NCBI RefSeq assembly: GCF_030409685.1
Contig: NZ_JAUFQJ010000006.1
Coordinates: 124,001 to 188,000, forward strand
Direction: 5' to 3'
From: Ferruginibacter paludis
GTDB taxonomy: Bacteria; Bacteroidota; Bacteroidia; Chitinophagales; Chitinophagaceae
Length of the DNA stretch: 64,000 nucleotides
Made by a program: the position numbers and the translations under genes. A model generated the notes under the pieces. It was not told the DNA's origin and made no database searches. It saw nothing but the letters and a program-made list of their open reading frames with translations. Position 1 is the first letter of the stretch. Each line of letters begins with the position of its first letter. Of the stretch, positions 18,669-28,061 are shown piece after piece.

Positions 18669-19470
18669 ATCCGTTTTTGTTTAAGAGAGTCATATAATGT
18701 GCCAATAATATATTGTCGAATAAGGGTGGAACAATATCCTGTTTGCTGGGGCGTCAGGTTCTAACTTTGCGTATTTTTTTTATCGGTTAATAATTTCCAC
18801 AGCAGTGTTTGTCCTTATCCACGAATCGCTTTCAGTACTTTTACCTTATTGATAGCTGTGTATTCAAGCAAGTGTATGCATCTCTCAATCCAGTTTTGGT
18901 TTGAATTAGTTGCAAGGTGTAATGAACTATTGCCGACAGAGGTTTCTTCCAGGTATAGTAAAGGTCGACCGTTGCATTGATTGAATTACCTACTGGCCAG
19001 ATTAAAGTTGATCTTTTACATTGTGATAAAATTGGCAATAAGGGCCCTGAACATTTTTGAGTTAATTTCCCTGGACTATAAATCTATTCAATTGGGCTGG
19101 CTACCACTTGCCAATTCCATTTGCAGGGACTATTTGGATTGCATCCCCACCGTGCAGATACCCACGGCCGGGTAGTAAAATACACGCCCAGTTCCTTTTG
19201 TGGAACCGCAGCACCAATTCAATAAAAAAGTCGTTATTATGCGTTGGAGTTTGTCCGCGGTTACCTTGTTCTTCAGTTTCCCTGTTATTAAGATTGTCTT
19301 TATTTTCCGGCCACTTTTAAGGATTGGTTTGAAATAAAGTGTCCCACAATAGGCTGATTAGTAAAAATAGAATTGATACACCTTAAGGCTCGTCTTAACT
19401 TGCTGATATTCTTAAGACTCGCTTCTGAGCAGCTATTTACCATTTGTTATTTGATTAAACCGCGGATAAC
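18669..19470. other. Gene-poor stretch
   Basis: 800 bases without a convincing gene. A minus-strand frame open from about 18987 to 18815 contains GNSSLHLATNSNQNWIE, faintly like an ankyrin repeat, but it has no start codon and no second repeat. Nothing else stands out. Confidence 0.4.
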
Positions 19471-19680
19471 CTACGATGCTTTTGTAGTAGTCGACGACAC
19501 ACTTTCAACCCATCCCACTACTTGCTCACGGCTGCGGCTAAGTTTTCGCATGAGACTGTCTATTAAGTCTTCATCCTGCCCTTCTGCAAAATCTACATCC
19601 TCATTCGAAAGTTGTGGCTCCGCTTCCAATAGCATTTGTTTCATTTTTTCCCAGTCGCATGCTAATTGTAATTTATTCAT
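19471..19680 (-). CDS. CsbD-like stress protein
   Basis: A 69-residue protein: CDWEKMKQMLLEAEPQLSNE followed by DVDFAEGQDEDLIDSLMRKL matches the CsbD pattern (a W-x2-K/M-K start, a D-x-EGK-x-D/E-x-L centre, and a helical end with SREQVVGWV). CsbD proteins are small, abundant general-stress proteins of unknown mechanism. This copy is divergent, since the usual KGKLKEK core is lost. It lies alone on the minus strand. Confidence 0.7.
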   Translation of the reverse strand: MNKLQLACDWEKMKQMLLEAEPQLSNEDVDFAEGQDEDLIDSLMRKLSRSREQVVGWVESVSSTTTKAS

Positions 19681-20007
19681 AGATCTATATTTTAAAAAGT
19701 AATTACATCATCTTTCAATTATGATGATACAAAGCGTGTGCAAATTTTTTGTTTCGTTATCTAAATTGAAAAGCGGCGTGGTGCCGGATCAATGGTTGGG
19801 TACACCCTGCTGAAAAGAAATAGAATTGGCGCAGGATTTACTATCTGATATTGAGACATTAAAGCAAACTTATTTTAGCCAAAAAATTAAATTCAAATTA
19901 GGTGTAGTGGCGGGGAGAAATTGTAAATTTATATTCCATTCTGTTACGTTTTAATAACCGCAGCAAATATCGACCAACGAGGGTTGGTGAAGTAATTACT
20001 GATGATT
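19681..20007. other. Intergenic stretch, nothing recognised
   Basis: 327 bases between two minus-strand genes with no fragment, RNA or strong hairpin seen. Confidence 0.4.
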
Positions 20008-21225
20008 TCAAAATAGCTTTAATTGAATATTGCCGGGCTTTTCTTTCCCTGGCTTTGCATCACCGAAAACCGTTTTACCTCCGTATTGCCAGGATTCATT
20101 ATTTTCTTTTTGCAGCAGCTTATCAAAATTTGCTTCTTCGGCAATAAAATCTTTTTCAGCTTTTATTGCTATTTCATGCAGCTTTTTCACCGCTTCTGTT
20201 TTGTCGTTAAAACCCAGTTTAGATTTTTCAATGCCGGTTCGCAAAATATGAAGGGTTTCATCATACACTTTAGTTGGAACCGGAAAGGGATGACCGTCTT
20301 TACCGCCATGTGCAAATGAAAAACGTGCCGGGTCTTTAAACCGTGACGGTGTGCCATGTATCACTTCACTTACCAACGCCAGTGATTGCAATGTACGGCC
20401 GCCAACTCCTTTCAGGGATAGCAAGGATTCAAAATTTGCAACCTGCTGTTCATGAGCTATCCAAAGTGCGGCACCGAGTCTTTTTAAATTTACATTTTTG
20501 GATGTCACTTCATGATGGTTTGGCATAATTAATTTGCTGAATTCCTTCAACACGAGGTCCGGCTTTTCCATCGTCAGTTGAACGATGGCTTCCCTGGCTG
20601 GCCCGGCATCTGAAGATACCAGATTTAAAATTTCGCCCTGGTTTTTGCCACAGATGCCTGTATGCGGTGCATCAACAAACGAATCAAGGCCTGCTGAATG
20701 CCAGTGGTAACGTCGTGCAGTTTTATCTTCCGTGTTCATTCCCTGCTGTACAACAGTCCACTGGCCGGTATTGCTGACTATAAAATTGTGCGTATACAAT
20801 TGAAAGCCGTCCTGGATGGCCGAACTATCAACCTTTGCAGTAAGTTTACTGGCCTGTATCAGTTCATCCCCATTCATTCCTGTAGCATCGGCCAGCCTAA
20901 ACAATTCATCCGGTGTTCGTTTAGAATATTTTCCTTTACCTCCGCAAATAAAAATGCCCAGTTCCCTTGAAAGCGGATTGATCGCTTTTTTTAATGCGCC
21001 CATCACAGAAGTGGTAATCCCTGAGGAATGCCAGTCCATGCCCATCACCGCGCCAAGGCTTTGAAACCAAAATGGGTCGGATAGTCTCCGGAGCATTTCC
21101 TGTTTGCCATATTCTAGTATGACAGATTCTGTAATGCCAAGGCCCAGTTTAGCCATTCGTTCTGCAAGCCATTGAGGAACGTAACCGTAATGAAGAGGAA
21201 GATCAGCTGTGCCAGATCGTTTCAT
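20008..21225 (-). CDS. DUF763 family protein
   Basis: A 405-residue protein beginning MKRSGTADLPLHYGYVPQWL and containing RLSDPFWFQSLGAVMGMDWH and GKNQGEILNLVSSDA, all diagnostic of the widespread archaeal/bacterial DUF763 family. A later segment, SLKGVGGRTLQSLALVSEVI, looks like a helix-hairpin-helix-type GVGGRT motif, so nucleic-acid contact is possible. Family length is normal, so the copy is complete. Function unknown. It is not in an operon. Confidence 0.9.
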   Translation of the reverse strand: MKRSGTADLPLHYGYVPQWLAERMAKLGLGITESVILEYGKQEMLRRLSDPFWFQSLGAVMGMDWHSSGITTSVMGALKKAINPLSRELGIFICGGKGKYSKRTPDELFRLADATGMNGDELIQASKLTAKVDSSAIQDGFQLYTHNFIVSNTGQWTVVQQGMNTEDKTARRYHWHSAGLDSFVDAPHTGICGKNQGEILNLVSSDAGPAREAIVQLTMEKPDLVLKEFSKLIMPNHHEVTSKNVNLKRLGAALWIAHEQQVANFESLLSLKGVGGRTLQSLALVSEVIHGTPSRFKDPARFSFAHGGKDGHPFPVPTKVYDETLHILRTGIEKSKLGFNDKTEAVKKLHEIAIKAEKDFIAEEANFDKLLQKENNESWQYGGKTVFGDAKPGKEKPGNIQLKLF

Positions 21226-21364
21226 GGAATAAAGTTACAGCTTTTTAATTGGGCTCCCGGGCCATGGCTGGGACTATAAACCAAGGTATTTCCCCCGTTT
21301 GCTGTTGCTGTCACGCTATACTAGTTGTGTAGATACAAATTATTAACACTTTAAAAGGGCAGTT

Positions 21365-21799
21365 ATGATACAATTATTGAATGATGTACCTGGAAATGTT
21401 GCAGGATTTCGTGCACTTGGAAAAGTAACCAAAGCAGACTATGATCACACAGTAATTCCGAGGATTAATGAAACAGTTAAAAAAGAAGGCAAAATCAATT
21501 TCATGCTGGTATTGGATACTACCCTGGCCGATTTCACAATTGGCGCCATCATAGATGACCTGGCAGTGGGATTAAAGCACTTTACAAAATGGCACAAAAT
21601 GGCGATTGTTTCAGAATCGGCTGACATTAAAAAACAATACCACCAACTGTTTCAGCCAAATTCTATTTACCGAAAAGCCGGAAAATGCAAAGAGGTCATT
21701 GCAGGGGCTCTTAACGGACCTTCACAATTTCTTAGTGTGTCCTGCAAGCCGCATTCAATAAGTCATAGAAGGCATATTTCTTGTAACATCAAAGTATGA
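21365..21799 (+). CDS. SpoIIAA-like (STAS/SEC14) protein with foreign C-terminus
   Basis: The first roughly 100 residues match the SpoIIAA-like family: a GKVTKADYDHTVIPRI start, then GKINFMLVLD, IIDDLAVGLKHFTKWHKMAI and VSESADIKK. These proteins have a STAS/CRAL-TRIO-like fold and unknown ligands. The normal family end (a strand and helix after the ADIKK-type segment) is missing. The last 15 residues instead read HSISHRRHISCNIKV, like the arm domain of a tyrosine integrase whose remnant continues in the same frame past the TGA at 21797. The gene was probably truncated by insertion and now borrows a stop from the remnant. Confidence 0.6.
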   Translation: MIQLLNDVPGNVAGFRALGKVTKADYDHTVIPRINETVKKEGKINFMLVLDTTLADFTIGAIIDDLAVGLKHFTKWHKMAIVSESADIKKQYHQLFQPNSIYRKAGKCKEVIAGALNGPSQFLSVSCKPHSISHRRHISCNIKV

Positions 21800-22060
21800 T
21801 TTAGCAAGATGACCGTTAACAATATTTGTTCAATCTCAGTAAGCAAGACGGATGGCGTTAAGGCCTATAACGCTTACCTGGACGTTTTACCACACAAAGT
21901 ATATGAAGCAAAAAAGCAGCTGATTGAACTGAGCAAACCAGTCACTGCAGCCAACATTAAAAACCTGTTGCTTGGTATAGAAGAGAAAAACCAAAATATC
22001 TACTTTAAATTTAAAATTATTTCAGGTAAGCTGTATTTGCAAAGTCGCAAACGACTATAG
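21752..22060 (+). pseudogene. N-terminal (arm-domain) remnant of a tyrosine integrase
   Basis: In one frame, with an in-frame TGA at 21797-21799, the segments HISCNIKV, VSKTDGVKAYNAYLDVL and VYEAKKQLIELSKPVTAANI followed by KNLLLGIEE correspond to the arm DNA-binding and early core-binding part of Bacteroidota phage/ICE integrases. Similarity fades after about residue 75 of the later frame, and no catalytic residues are present here. The matching catalytic tail may be the remnant at 28215-28476 on the same strand. Confidence 0.7.
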
Positions 22061-22085
22061 CGTACCGGAAAGCAAGTAGTCTCTT

Positions 22086-22280
22086 TTACCCGTTTAATGT
22101 AAAAGCAGGATGATATTCGTAATTCGGGTTGAACAGCATTCGTTCAAAAAGAATAGCCAAAAGGCAGGCCCCTTTTTCTTCACCGTATCCTCCTAACTGT
22201 CCGGTATGTTGCGAAATAGGCCATGACTTATAAGGCATGCCAGCCACGTTTTTTTGTGTGAAATTTGCGTTAAGAAAACT
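22086..22280 (-). pseudogene. C-terminal fragment of an unrecognised protein
   Basis: The minus-strand frame 22280-22086 reads MPYKSWPISQHTGQLGGYGE, then ACLLAILFERMLFNPNYEYH and a PAFTLNG end. The composition is strongly protein-like, with Tyr/Asn/Pro-rich turns and a hydrophobic helix, but there is no upstream coding part: a TGA at 22283-22281 opens the frame. It is probably the surviving tail of a gene cut off by rearrangement. Family not recognised. Confidence 0.35.
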
Positions 22281-22333
22281 TCATGTAAACGTTATTAATG
22301 TACAAACGGCGGAACACTCTCTTTCTTTTAAAA

Positions 22334-22341
22334 TAGTTTTG
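22334..22341 (+). promoter_or_regulatory. -7 promoter element of the TonB receptor operon
   Basis: TAGTTTTG fits the Bacteroidota TAnnTTTG consensus and lies 21 bases before the receptor start at 22362. No clear TTG element at -33. Confidence 0.4.
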
Positions 22342-22361
22342 CCCCTCTAAAATTAGATGCT

Positions 22362-25300
22362 ATGATGCAAGTTTTTCTGAACAAAAAAATAATCCTCGGG
22401 CTTTGCTTTTTACTGCTGGTATGCAGTGCATTCGCCCAGTCCAGCGGCTCCGGAATCAGCGGCTTTGTGTATACCGACGACAACCAGCCTTTTGAAAGCG
22501 CCACGGTTACCGTAAGCAACCCCGCTACTGGTTTTACTACGGCCACTTCCACCAACAAAAAAGGATATTTTACACTGCGGGATCTACCGGTGGGTAATTA
22601 TAATATACAGGTATCTGCAGCAGGTGCACAACCCACCTTTTTAAAAGACAACGCCCTGAACCTGGGTGACCGCCTCGTGCTGAATAAAATAGTATTGAGC
22701 AAAAATGCCGCAACCCTTTCGCAGGTAACGGTACGCTCTAACAGTTTTACAAACAGTGTGGACAGGTTGGGTACGGGTACAGCTGTGAGCGGCCGGGCCA
22801 TTCAAAAAATACCACTGGCTTCCCGTAACTACACCGACCTGATGGTGCTATCACCACTGGCAAGCGGCGCTTCCCTTGCAGGTGCCAAAGCAGGCGGCAC
22901 TGGGTATATGCTGGATGGTGTAAGCAATCGCCGGGCAACATTTGGCGGTACCACAGATGCGGCATTTTCTATCTCTTCAGAAACCATCCGGGAGTTTGAA
23001 GTCTCTACCAACTCGTACGATGTTACCAACGGACGTGGATCAGGTGGCGTGGTAAAAGCCATCACCAAGTCGGGTACCAACACATTGTCAGGTGCGGCCT
23101 GGGGCTATTATGGCGCCAACTCACTGGCGGCTACCAAGGATGTAAACGGCAATCACCTTACCAGCAAATACCAAATTAAACAAGGAGGTGCTTTACTGAG
23201 CGGACCAATCATCAAAGACAAAATACACTTCCTTATTTCGTATGACCAGTACCAAAACACCATTCCATTCAGGGCATACGATTTTACTTTCGCCGGCGCC
23301 ACACAGGCACAGGCAGAAAAGAACCTGAATATCACCAAAGCCAACCTTGACCAGATTGTTGGCATTATGCAAAACCAGTTCGGTTTCCCTGCAAACCAGC
23401 AATACGGTACCATCAACATTGTACAGGAAACAAAAAATGCCTTCGCCAAATTTGACTGGAACATCAATAAGAAAAACCTGCTTACTTTAAAATACAATTA
23501 CCTGCATTTTGTAGATCCCAACAAATTAAAAGGGTCAGGATTATTAACCACACAATACACCGGCGTGGAAATAGACAATGCCGTGATGCTGGGCTTGCGT
23601 ACAGAGTTAAGCAGCAATTTGGTGAATGACCTGAAAGTAAATTTCAGCACTTACCGCAAGTTTTTGAAGTTCGTCAACAACCACGTGCCGGAAGGGTTTG
23701 TGAATGTGAATTCTACTTTCGCCGATGGCAGCACCGGCAATACTACTGTAGCTTTTGGCGTACAAAACTGGGTACCTGAAAGAGATGCATCGGATGTAAT
23801 ACAGCTGGTGGATAACCTGCGTTACAAAACCGGTAACCTCAATTTTGTCTTTGGTACAGATAACAATATCAATCACGTAACAGACCGTTTGTCGCATGAC
23901 CAGCAGGGACAGTTTTATTATGCCAGCATTGCAGACATGGCTAATAATAAGCCCTATCGCTTTAACCGGAAGATACCACTGGATGGCATCAACCCAAAAA
24001 TAAGTGTCCCCATTATTGAGCTGGGTTTGTTTGCACAAATGGAAACCAACTTAAAGCCCAACCTGAATCTAACAGTAGGCTTAAGATGGGACGCCAACAT
24101 CATTGGCAGCAAGCCAACCTACAACGAACAATTGTATAAAGACCTGGGCGTAAGAAGCGATGTAGTTCCATTTGACGCCAAGAATGTGCAGCCCCGTGTG
24201 AACCTGATCTGGGATGTGCATGGCAATGGAAAAGATTTAGTGAAATTTGGTAGTGGTCTTTTTGCTTCTGAGTTAACCACGCAACCAATTACTTTTTCGC
24301 ACATTGACAACGGCGTTGATTTTCGCCAGGTGGATATCCGACAAAATGTACCGGTACCTGACTGGGCAGCTTACCAGCAGGATTTTAGCAAAGTGCCAGG
24401 CGTAGATTATTATAATTCTTTACCAACCAAACAACCTGCAACAGTGCTGGTGCTGGATAAAAATTTAAAGAACCCGCTCACGTTCAAAACCAGTCTTAGT
24501 TATTATCACTTTTTCAATAACTGGTTAAGGGCTGGTGCCAACGTGTATTACGACCGCACCTGGGATAACTTTTATTTGTACGACCTGAACCTGCGCAAAA
24601 CGCCACAGTTTGTAACCAATGAAGGCAGGGAAGTGTATGTACCTGCTGCTTCTCTTACCGGATCAAGTTCCACCAGTTACCTGCCGGTACTGGCTAACTC
24701 CAGGATATCATCCAACTTTAACCAGGTTCGCTATTTCACCAACACCAAATGGGCTTCACAATATTTAGGTGCCGTAGTCGAAGTAGCTGCGCAGTTACGT
24801 AAAGACGGATACGTTAGTGTATCATATGCCAGGGGTAAAGCTACCGGCACGCCACCTTATGATAACGGCGATCCACGCAATTCCAATTTCAGTGTAGCCT
24901 CTTCTTATTCCGGTTATGCGGACTATGGTAAAAACTGGTACAGCGATGGAGACCAGGCCAATAAGATCGTTGCGTTATTCTTAAGCCCTACCATTCATGG
25001 ATTCAGCATCAGTTCATCTTTCCAGGCTTATCAGAATGCAAGGTATTCTGCGTATGTAAATAAAGATGTGATTGGAGAAGGCAATGATGGTACCAACCTG
25101 GCATTTATATATGATCCCAACAGTGCTTCTACACCTTCGGATATCGCTTCCGGCATGAATAACCTGCTGGCTAAAACAAGCCCTGAATATAAAAAATTCC
25201 TGCTGAAAAATATGGGTAAGTTTGCTCCTTACAATGGCGGTTTAATGCCCTGGCGCACCCAATGGAATTTAAGTGTGGCTTATGATATCAAACTGGTAAA

Positions 25301-25523
25301 GACTCATAAAATTACTTTAAGAGCAGACTTTTTCAATGTGCTCAACCTGATCAATTACAAATGGGGCGGTTACAGCCAGATCATCAATACGAACTTGTAT
25401 AATGTTACCGGCTTTGATGCTGAAACCAGTTCGTACAAATACAGTGTGAACACCAATGCAGGCACCAAGATAAAAACGGCTACCTATTATTCAGTTCAAC
25501 TGGGTGCCCGTTATTCTTTCTGA
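22362..25523 (+). CDS. TonB-dependent receptor with carboxypeptidase-regulatory domain (Oar-like)
   Basis: A 1053-residue outer-membrane protein. A signal peptide ends at CSAFAQ (about residue 26). A CarboxypepD_reg-like beta domain covers about 32-110, a plug domain about 120-235 (VTRSNSF-type entry, GTGYMLDGVSN, GRGSGGVVKAITKSGTN), and a 22-strand barrel the rest, ending in the aromatic terminus GARYSF. The layout is that of Oar-like/SusC-unrelated receptors rather than a SusC, and no SusD follows. It starts an operon with a secreted metallo-hydrolase gene 13 bases downstream, suggesting shared handling of one substrate or export of the partner. An alternative start is Met2. Confidence 0.92.
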   Translation: MMQVFLNKKIILGLCFLLLVCSAFAQSSGSGISGFVYTDDNQPFESATVTVSNPATGFTTATSTNKKGYFTLRDLPVGNYNIQVSAAGAQPTFLKDNALNLGDRLVLNKIVLSKNAATLSQVTVRSNSFTNSVDRLGTGTAVSGRAIQKIPLASRNYTDLMVLSPLASGASLAGAKAGGTGYMLDGVSNRRATFGGTTDAAFSISSETIREFEVSTNSYDVTNGRGSGGVVKAITKSGTNTLSGAAWGYYGANSLAATKDVNGNHLTSKYQIKQGGALLSGPIIKDKIHFLISYDQYQNTIPFRAYDFTFAGATQAQAEKNLNITKANLDQIVGIMQNQFGFPANQQYGTINIVQETKNAFAKFDWNINKKNLLTLKYNYLHFVDPNKLKGSGLLTTQYTGVEIDNAVMLGLRTELSSNLVNDLKVNFSTYRKFLKFVNNHVPEGFVNVNSTFADGSTGNTTVAFGVQNWVPERDASDVIQLVDNLRYKTGNLNFVFGTDNNINHVTDRLSHDQQGQFYYASIADMANNKPYRFNRKIPLDGINPKISVPIIELGLFAQMETNLKPNLNLTVGLRWDANIIGSKPTYNEQLYKDLGVRSDVVPFDAKNVQPRVNLIWDVHGNGKDLVKFGSGLFASELTTQPITFSHIDNGVDFRQVDIRQNVPVPDWAAYQQDFSKVPGVDYYNSLPTKQPATVLVLDKNLKNPLTFKTSLSYYHFFNNWLRAGANVYYDRTWDNFYLYDLNLRKTPQFVTNEGREVYVPAASLTGSSSTSYLPVLANSRISSNFNQVRYFTNTKWASQYLGAVVEVAAQLRKDGYVSVSYARGKATGTPPYDNGDPRNSNFSVASSYSGYADYGKNWYSDGDQANKIVALFLSPTIHGFSISSSFQAYQNARYSAYVNKDVIGEGNDGTNLAFIYDPNSASTPSDIASGMNNLLAKTSPEYKKFLLKNMGKFAPYNGGLMPWRTQWNLSVAYDIKLVKTHKITLRADFFNVLNLINYKWGGYSQIINTNLYNVTGFDAETSSYKYSVNTNAGTKIKTATYYSVQLGARYSF

Positions 25524-25536
25524 TAAAAACATATAA

Positions 25537-26829
25537 ATGAGAAATGGCTTATTGATTGTTTTCATTTTATTGATGGCATTGAACTGCCCGGCACAAACAG
25601 CTGTGCCGGGCCAGCCATTACCACCCTGGAAAGAAGGTTATCTTGACCTGCACCATATCAATACCGGCAGAGGCAATGCGGCGTTTTATATTTTCCCTGA
25701 TGGCACTACGATGCTCTTTGATGCCGGAGAATTAGACCCGACCAACCCGAGAACGCTGTCCCGCCGCAATACACCGATCAGGCCAGACAATTCAAAACGT
25801 CCGTATGAATGGATTGGGCAATACATACAGCAAGCCGATCCGTTAAAAGAAAAAGCGATCATTGATTACGCTGTAATTTCTCATTTTCACGACGATCATT
25901 TTGGCGGATGGTATGCGGGTGCTCCTGCATCAGCTGATGGAAGGTATGTATTGAGCGGCATCACGGGTATTGGCACGCTTTTTCCCATCAGTTTGTTGGT
26001 AACAAGAGATTATAATTATCCTGTTCCGTTAACAACAGTACTGCAAAAAATGGCTGGTTCATCCTATGCCAAATCATGGGATAATTACCAGGCATTTATA
26101 CAAAGCCGCAAAGCCAAAGGAATGCTGACGCAGTTTTTAAAAGCAGGCAGCCGGTCGCAGTTTACTCTTCGCCACCATGCAGAAAATTATCCTTCCTTTT
26201 ATGTACAGAACGTAAAATCGAACGGCGATATCTGGACAGGTAAAGACAGTCAGACAGTTCAGCACTTTCCGCCAATTGATACTGCCAACAATAAAACCTG
26301 GCCGGATGAAAATGCATTGAGTAATGTGCTGGTGATACATTACGGCCCCTTTAGTTATTATACCGGCGGCGATTGCCCCGGCAATGTATTTTTGGGGGAT
26401 GCCCAATGGCGGGATGTAGAAACACCAGTTGCAAAAGCCGTTGGGGAAGTGGATGTAGCCACCATGGATCACCATGGCAACCGCGATGCAGTGAATGCCT
26501 TTCAGGTACAGACCTTTAAATCCAACGTGTGGATCGAACAGGTATGGACGGCGGACCATCCCGGGCATGAAACATTGATCCGGGCCACTTCTCCACTCCT
26601 CTACCCTGCCAAAAGAGACTTATTCGCTACCAATATGATGCAGGCGAATAAAGACGTGATCGGCCCGTTGGTAGATCAGTCGTACCAAAGTATGCATGGG
26701 CATATTGTTGTACGTGTTATACCCGGCGGAAAAGAGTATTACATCATTATCCTCGATGATAACCAGCAAGAGCTGCATGTTAAAAAAGTATTTGGACCAT
26801 ATGCAAGTAAGGATGCAACAAATTTATAA
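25537..26829 (+). CDS. Secreted metallo-beta-lactamase-fold hydrolase
   Basis: A 430-residue protein with a signal peptide (LIVFILLMALNCPAQ) and an MBL fold. The metal-binding motif ISHFHDDHFGG (HxHxDH) is present, with a later TMDHHGNRDAV and a C-terminal SMHGHIVVRV. The early segment INTGRGNAAFYIFPDG with LFDAGE resembles ComEC/competence-type MBL proteins. It is likely periplasmic or exported and acts on phosphodiester or other ester bonds; the substrate is unknown. It is translated just after the Oar-like receptor (13-base gap), so the pair is a functional unit. Confidence 0.88.
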   Translation: MRNGLLIVFILLMALNCPAQTAVPGQPLPPWKEGYLDLHHINTGRGNAAFYIFPDGTTMLFDAGELDPTNPRTLSRRNTPIRPDNSKRPYEWIGQYIQQADPLKEKAIIDYAVISHFHDDHFGGWYAGAPASADGRYVLSGITGIGTLFPISLLVTRDYNYPVPLTTVLQKMAGSSYAKSWDNYQAFIQSRKAKGMLTQFLKAGSRSQFTLRHHAENYPSFYVQNVKSNGDIWTGKDSQTVQHFPPIDTANNKTWPDENALSNVLVIHYGPFSYYTGGDCPGNVFLGDAQWRDVETPVAKAVGEVDVATMDHHGNRDAVNAFQVQTFKSNVWIEQVWTADHPGHETLIRATSPLLYPAKRDLFATNMMQANKDVIGPLVDQSYQSMHGHIVVRVIPGGKEYYIIILDDNQQELHVKKVFGPYASKDATNL

Positions 26830-27043
26830 AACAGTAAACTTTACTGCTAATTATATTCAGTAAGTCTAAATCGTGCGCATGGCTAATTTCCAAAATTACC
26901 TTTCCTAATATTTTCCGCCATTCGCAAGATCGTTTAGTAAAAACAGCTACTGTAGCCGGTGGAGCCGTTTACCGGCTGGAATACGCTAATTAAAGTTATG
27001 AAACAATATCTCTTGGCGGCCGAAAGCCGGAGCATTGCGCTTC

Positions 27044-27274
27044 TCACAGGTGAAATGGCTCGTCTGTCGTCCTTTCATATTCGGTTGAAGTAATAACTTC
27101 GATTTCATCCAGGCTGATGTCTGCGGTTGCCGGTTTGTTGATTAAATGGGTAACCATTTGTTCGATTTCACTGATATCGCAGGGATGCTTGGCGAAATAA
27201 AAACCGGTTCCCTGATCAGTGATAGAAATTCTGTCCCATTCTGTCCACTGAAATTTGTAAAGTAAGAATTGCAT
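27044..27274 (-). CDS. Small hypothetical protein
   Basis: A 76-residue acidic protein with no signal peptide or membrane segment; it ends SLDEIEVITSTEYERTTDEP. It follows the 108-residue gene with a 10-base gap, so the two are probably one transcript. Family not recognised. Confidence 0.5.
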   Translation of the reverse strand: MQFLLYKFQWTEWDRISITDQGTGFYFAKHPCDISEIEQMVTHLINKPATADISLDEIEVITSTEYERTTDEPFHL

Positions 27275-27284
27275 ATGGTAAGAT

Positions 27285-27611
27285 TTAGATTGTAAAAGTA
27301 TTGTCGGCCTCCTGGCGTATTTTTCTGAGGACGGCGGGTTTTGTGATCTCCTGTATATTCAGTAATTCAACTGCATTCAGAACAAAGGCTTCAAGGGTGT
27401 CCCGGCTCATTCTTAACAGGCTTATGCGCAAAACATTTCTTTGTACTGTATGCAGAATCACTGGTTCTCCTGCGTATTTGTTATCATAATGAATGATTTC
27501 CAGGTGATAACTCCCGTCGTCACCAGCGCAGAGGGTAATGTGGTTGTTTCTAAGTTTTCTTTTTACTGCGTTGTTATACCGATGCACTTTTGCTTTATCA
27601 TTGATTTTCAT
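27285..27611 (-). CDS. Hypothetical protein, likely co-transcribed with 27044-27274
   Basis: A 108-residue protein with a basic N-terminus (KVHRYNNAVKRKLRNNHI), a central beta-rich part and a helical C-terminus (EAFVLNAVELLNIQEIT). No motif is recognised. It could bind nucleic acid, judging from its charge, but that is speculation. Located between the MBL operon and the integrase tail remnant, so it may be cargo of a former mobile element. Confidence 0.55.
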   Translation of the reverse strand: MKINDKAKVHRYNNAVKRKLRNNHITLCAGDDGSYHLEIIHYDNKYAGEPVILHTVQRNVLRISLLRMSRDTLEAFVLNAVELLNIQEITKPAVLRKIRQEADNTFTI

Positions 27612-27838
27612 AAACGGAACTGAGTGGTTATGGATGTCAGGCTGAGCGGCTGTATGCTGTTCGGTGTGGTTAAATTTCCTGTTGCAAAAAATACAAAGGG
27701 AAAGATAGTATGGCCGAATTGAAATACAGTTTTCATTGAGTAAGGTTTGATAGTAATTCTTCGCCGCCAGAACTGTACCAGTCTGTACAATTCAGTTGTG
27801 TCAACGGTTCCGTAATTTTCGTTTGGCCGCTTTTCCAA
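27608..27838 (-). CDS. Doubtful small open frame
   Basis: A 76-codon frame whose stop overlaps the next gene's start (ATGA). That coupling is its only support. The C-terminal half (Ser/Thr/Leu-rich, no motif) looks like translated leader DNA. It may simply be the 5' region of the 108-residue gene. Confidence 0.2.
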   Translation of the reverse strand: MEKRPNENYGTVDTTELYRLVQFWRRRITIKPYSMKTVFQFGHTIFPFVFFATGNLTTPNSIQPLSLTSITTQFRL

Positions 27839-27967
27839 AATACGGATGAATTTTCCGCATACCGGAACCAGCCTGTAGTGTAATTAAGTTATCCTTATAG
27901 CGGTTTTTTTATACTGGAAAATTACGCAGTGAATTAAAAACTATGACATTTAATAATATTTAAATCA

Positions 27968-27977
27968 CCCCCCCCCC
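27968..27977. repeat. Run of ten C residues
   Basis: Ten consecutive C in AT-rich DNA within a gene-free stretch (27839-28206), 66 bases before the hairpin TTTTACC-TAAGA-GGTAAAA at 28043-28061. Long homopolymers are prone to slippage and to sequencing error. Confidence 0.6.
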
Positions 27978-28042
27978 GTTAGCTTGCGAAAGTCGAAGAT
28001 TATCAACAACAACGAACCGTTTAGCCAAGAGATTATATCATA

Positions 28043-28061
28043 TTTTACCTAAGAGGTAAAA
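28043..28061. repeat. Perfect 7-bp hairpin near the integrase remnant
   Basis: TTTTACC at 28043-28049 and GGTAAAA at 28055-28061, with a 5-base loop. It could be a recombinase or repressor site of the decayed element. No T-run of terminator type. Confidence 0.35.

Noticed and set aside
18815..18987. Ankyrin-like segment GNSSLHLATNSN on the minus strand
   Set aside because: Only one weak repeat-like stretch, no start codon and no continuation; a chance match is likely.
22362..25523. Start of a SusC/SusD polysaccharide locus
   Set aside because: No SusD follows, the barrel protein is Oar-like, and the next gene is an MBL hydrolase rather than a glycosidase.
27968..27977. C10 run as a phase-variation switch
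   Set aside because: It lies in gene-free DNA, so it cannot shift a reading frame; promoter-spacing effects are possible but unsupported.
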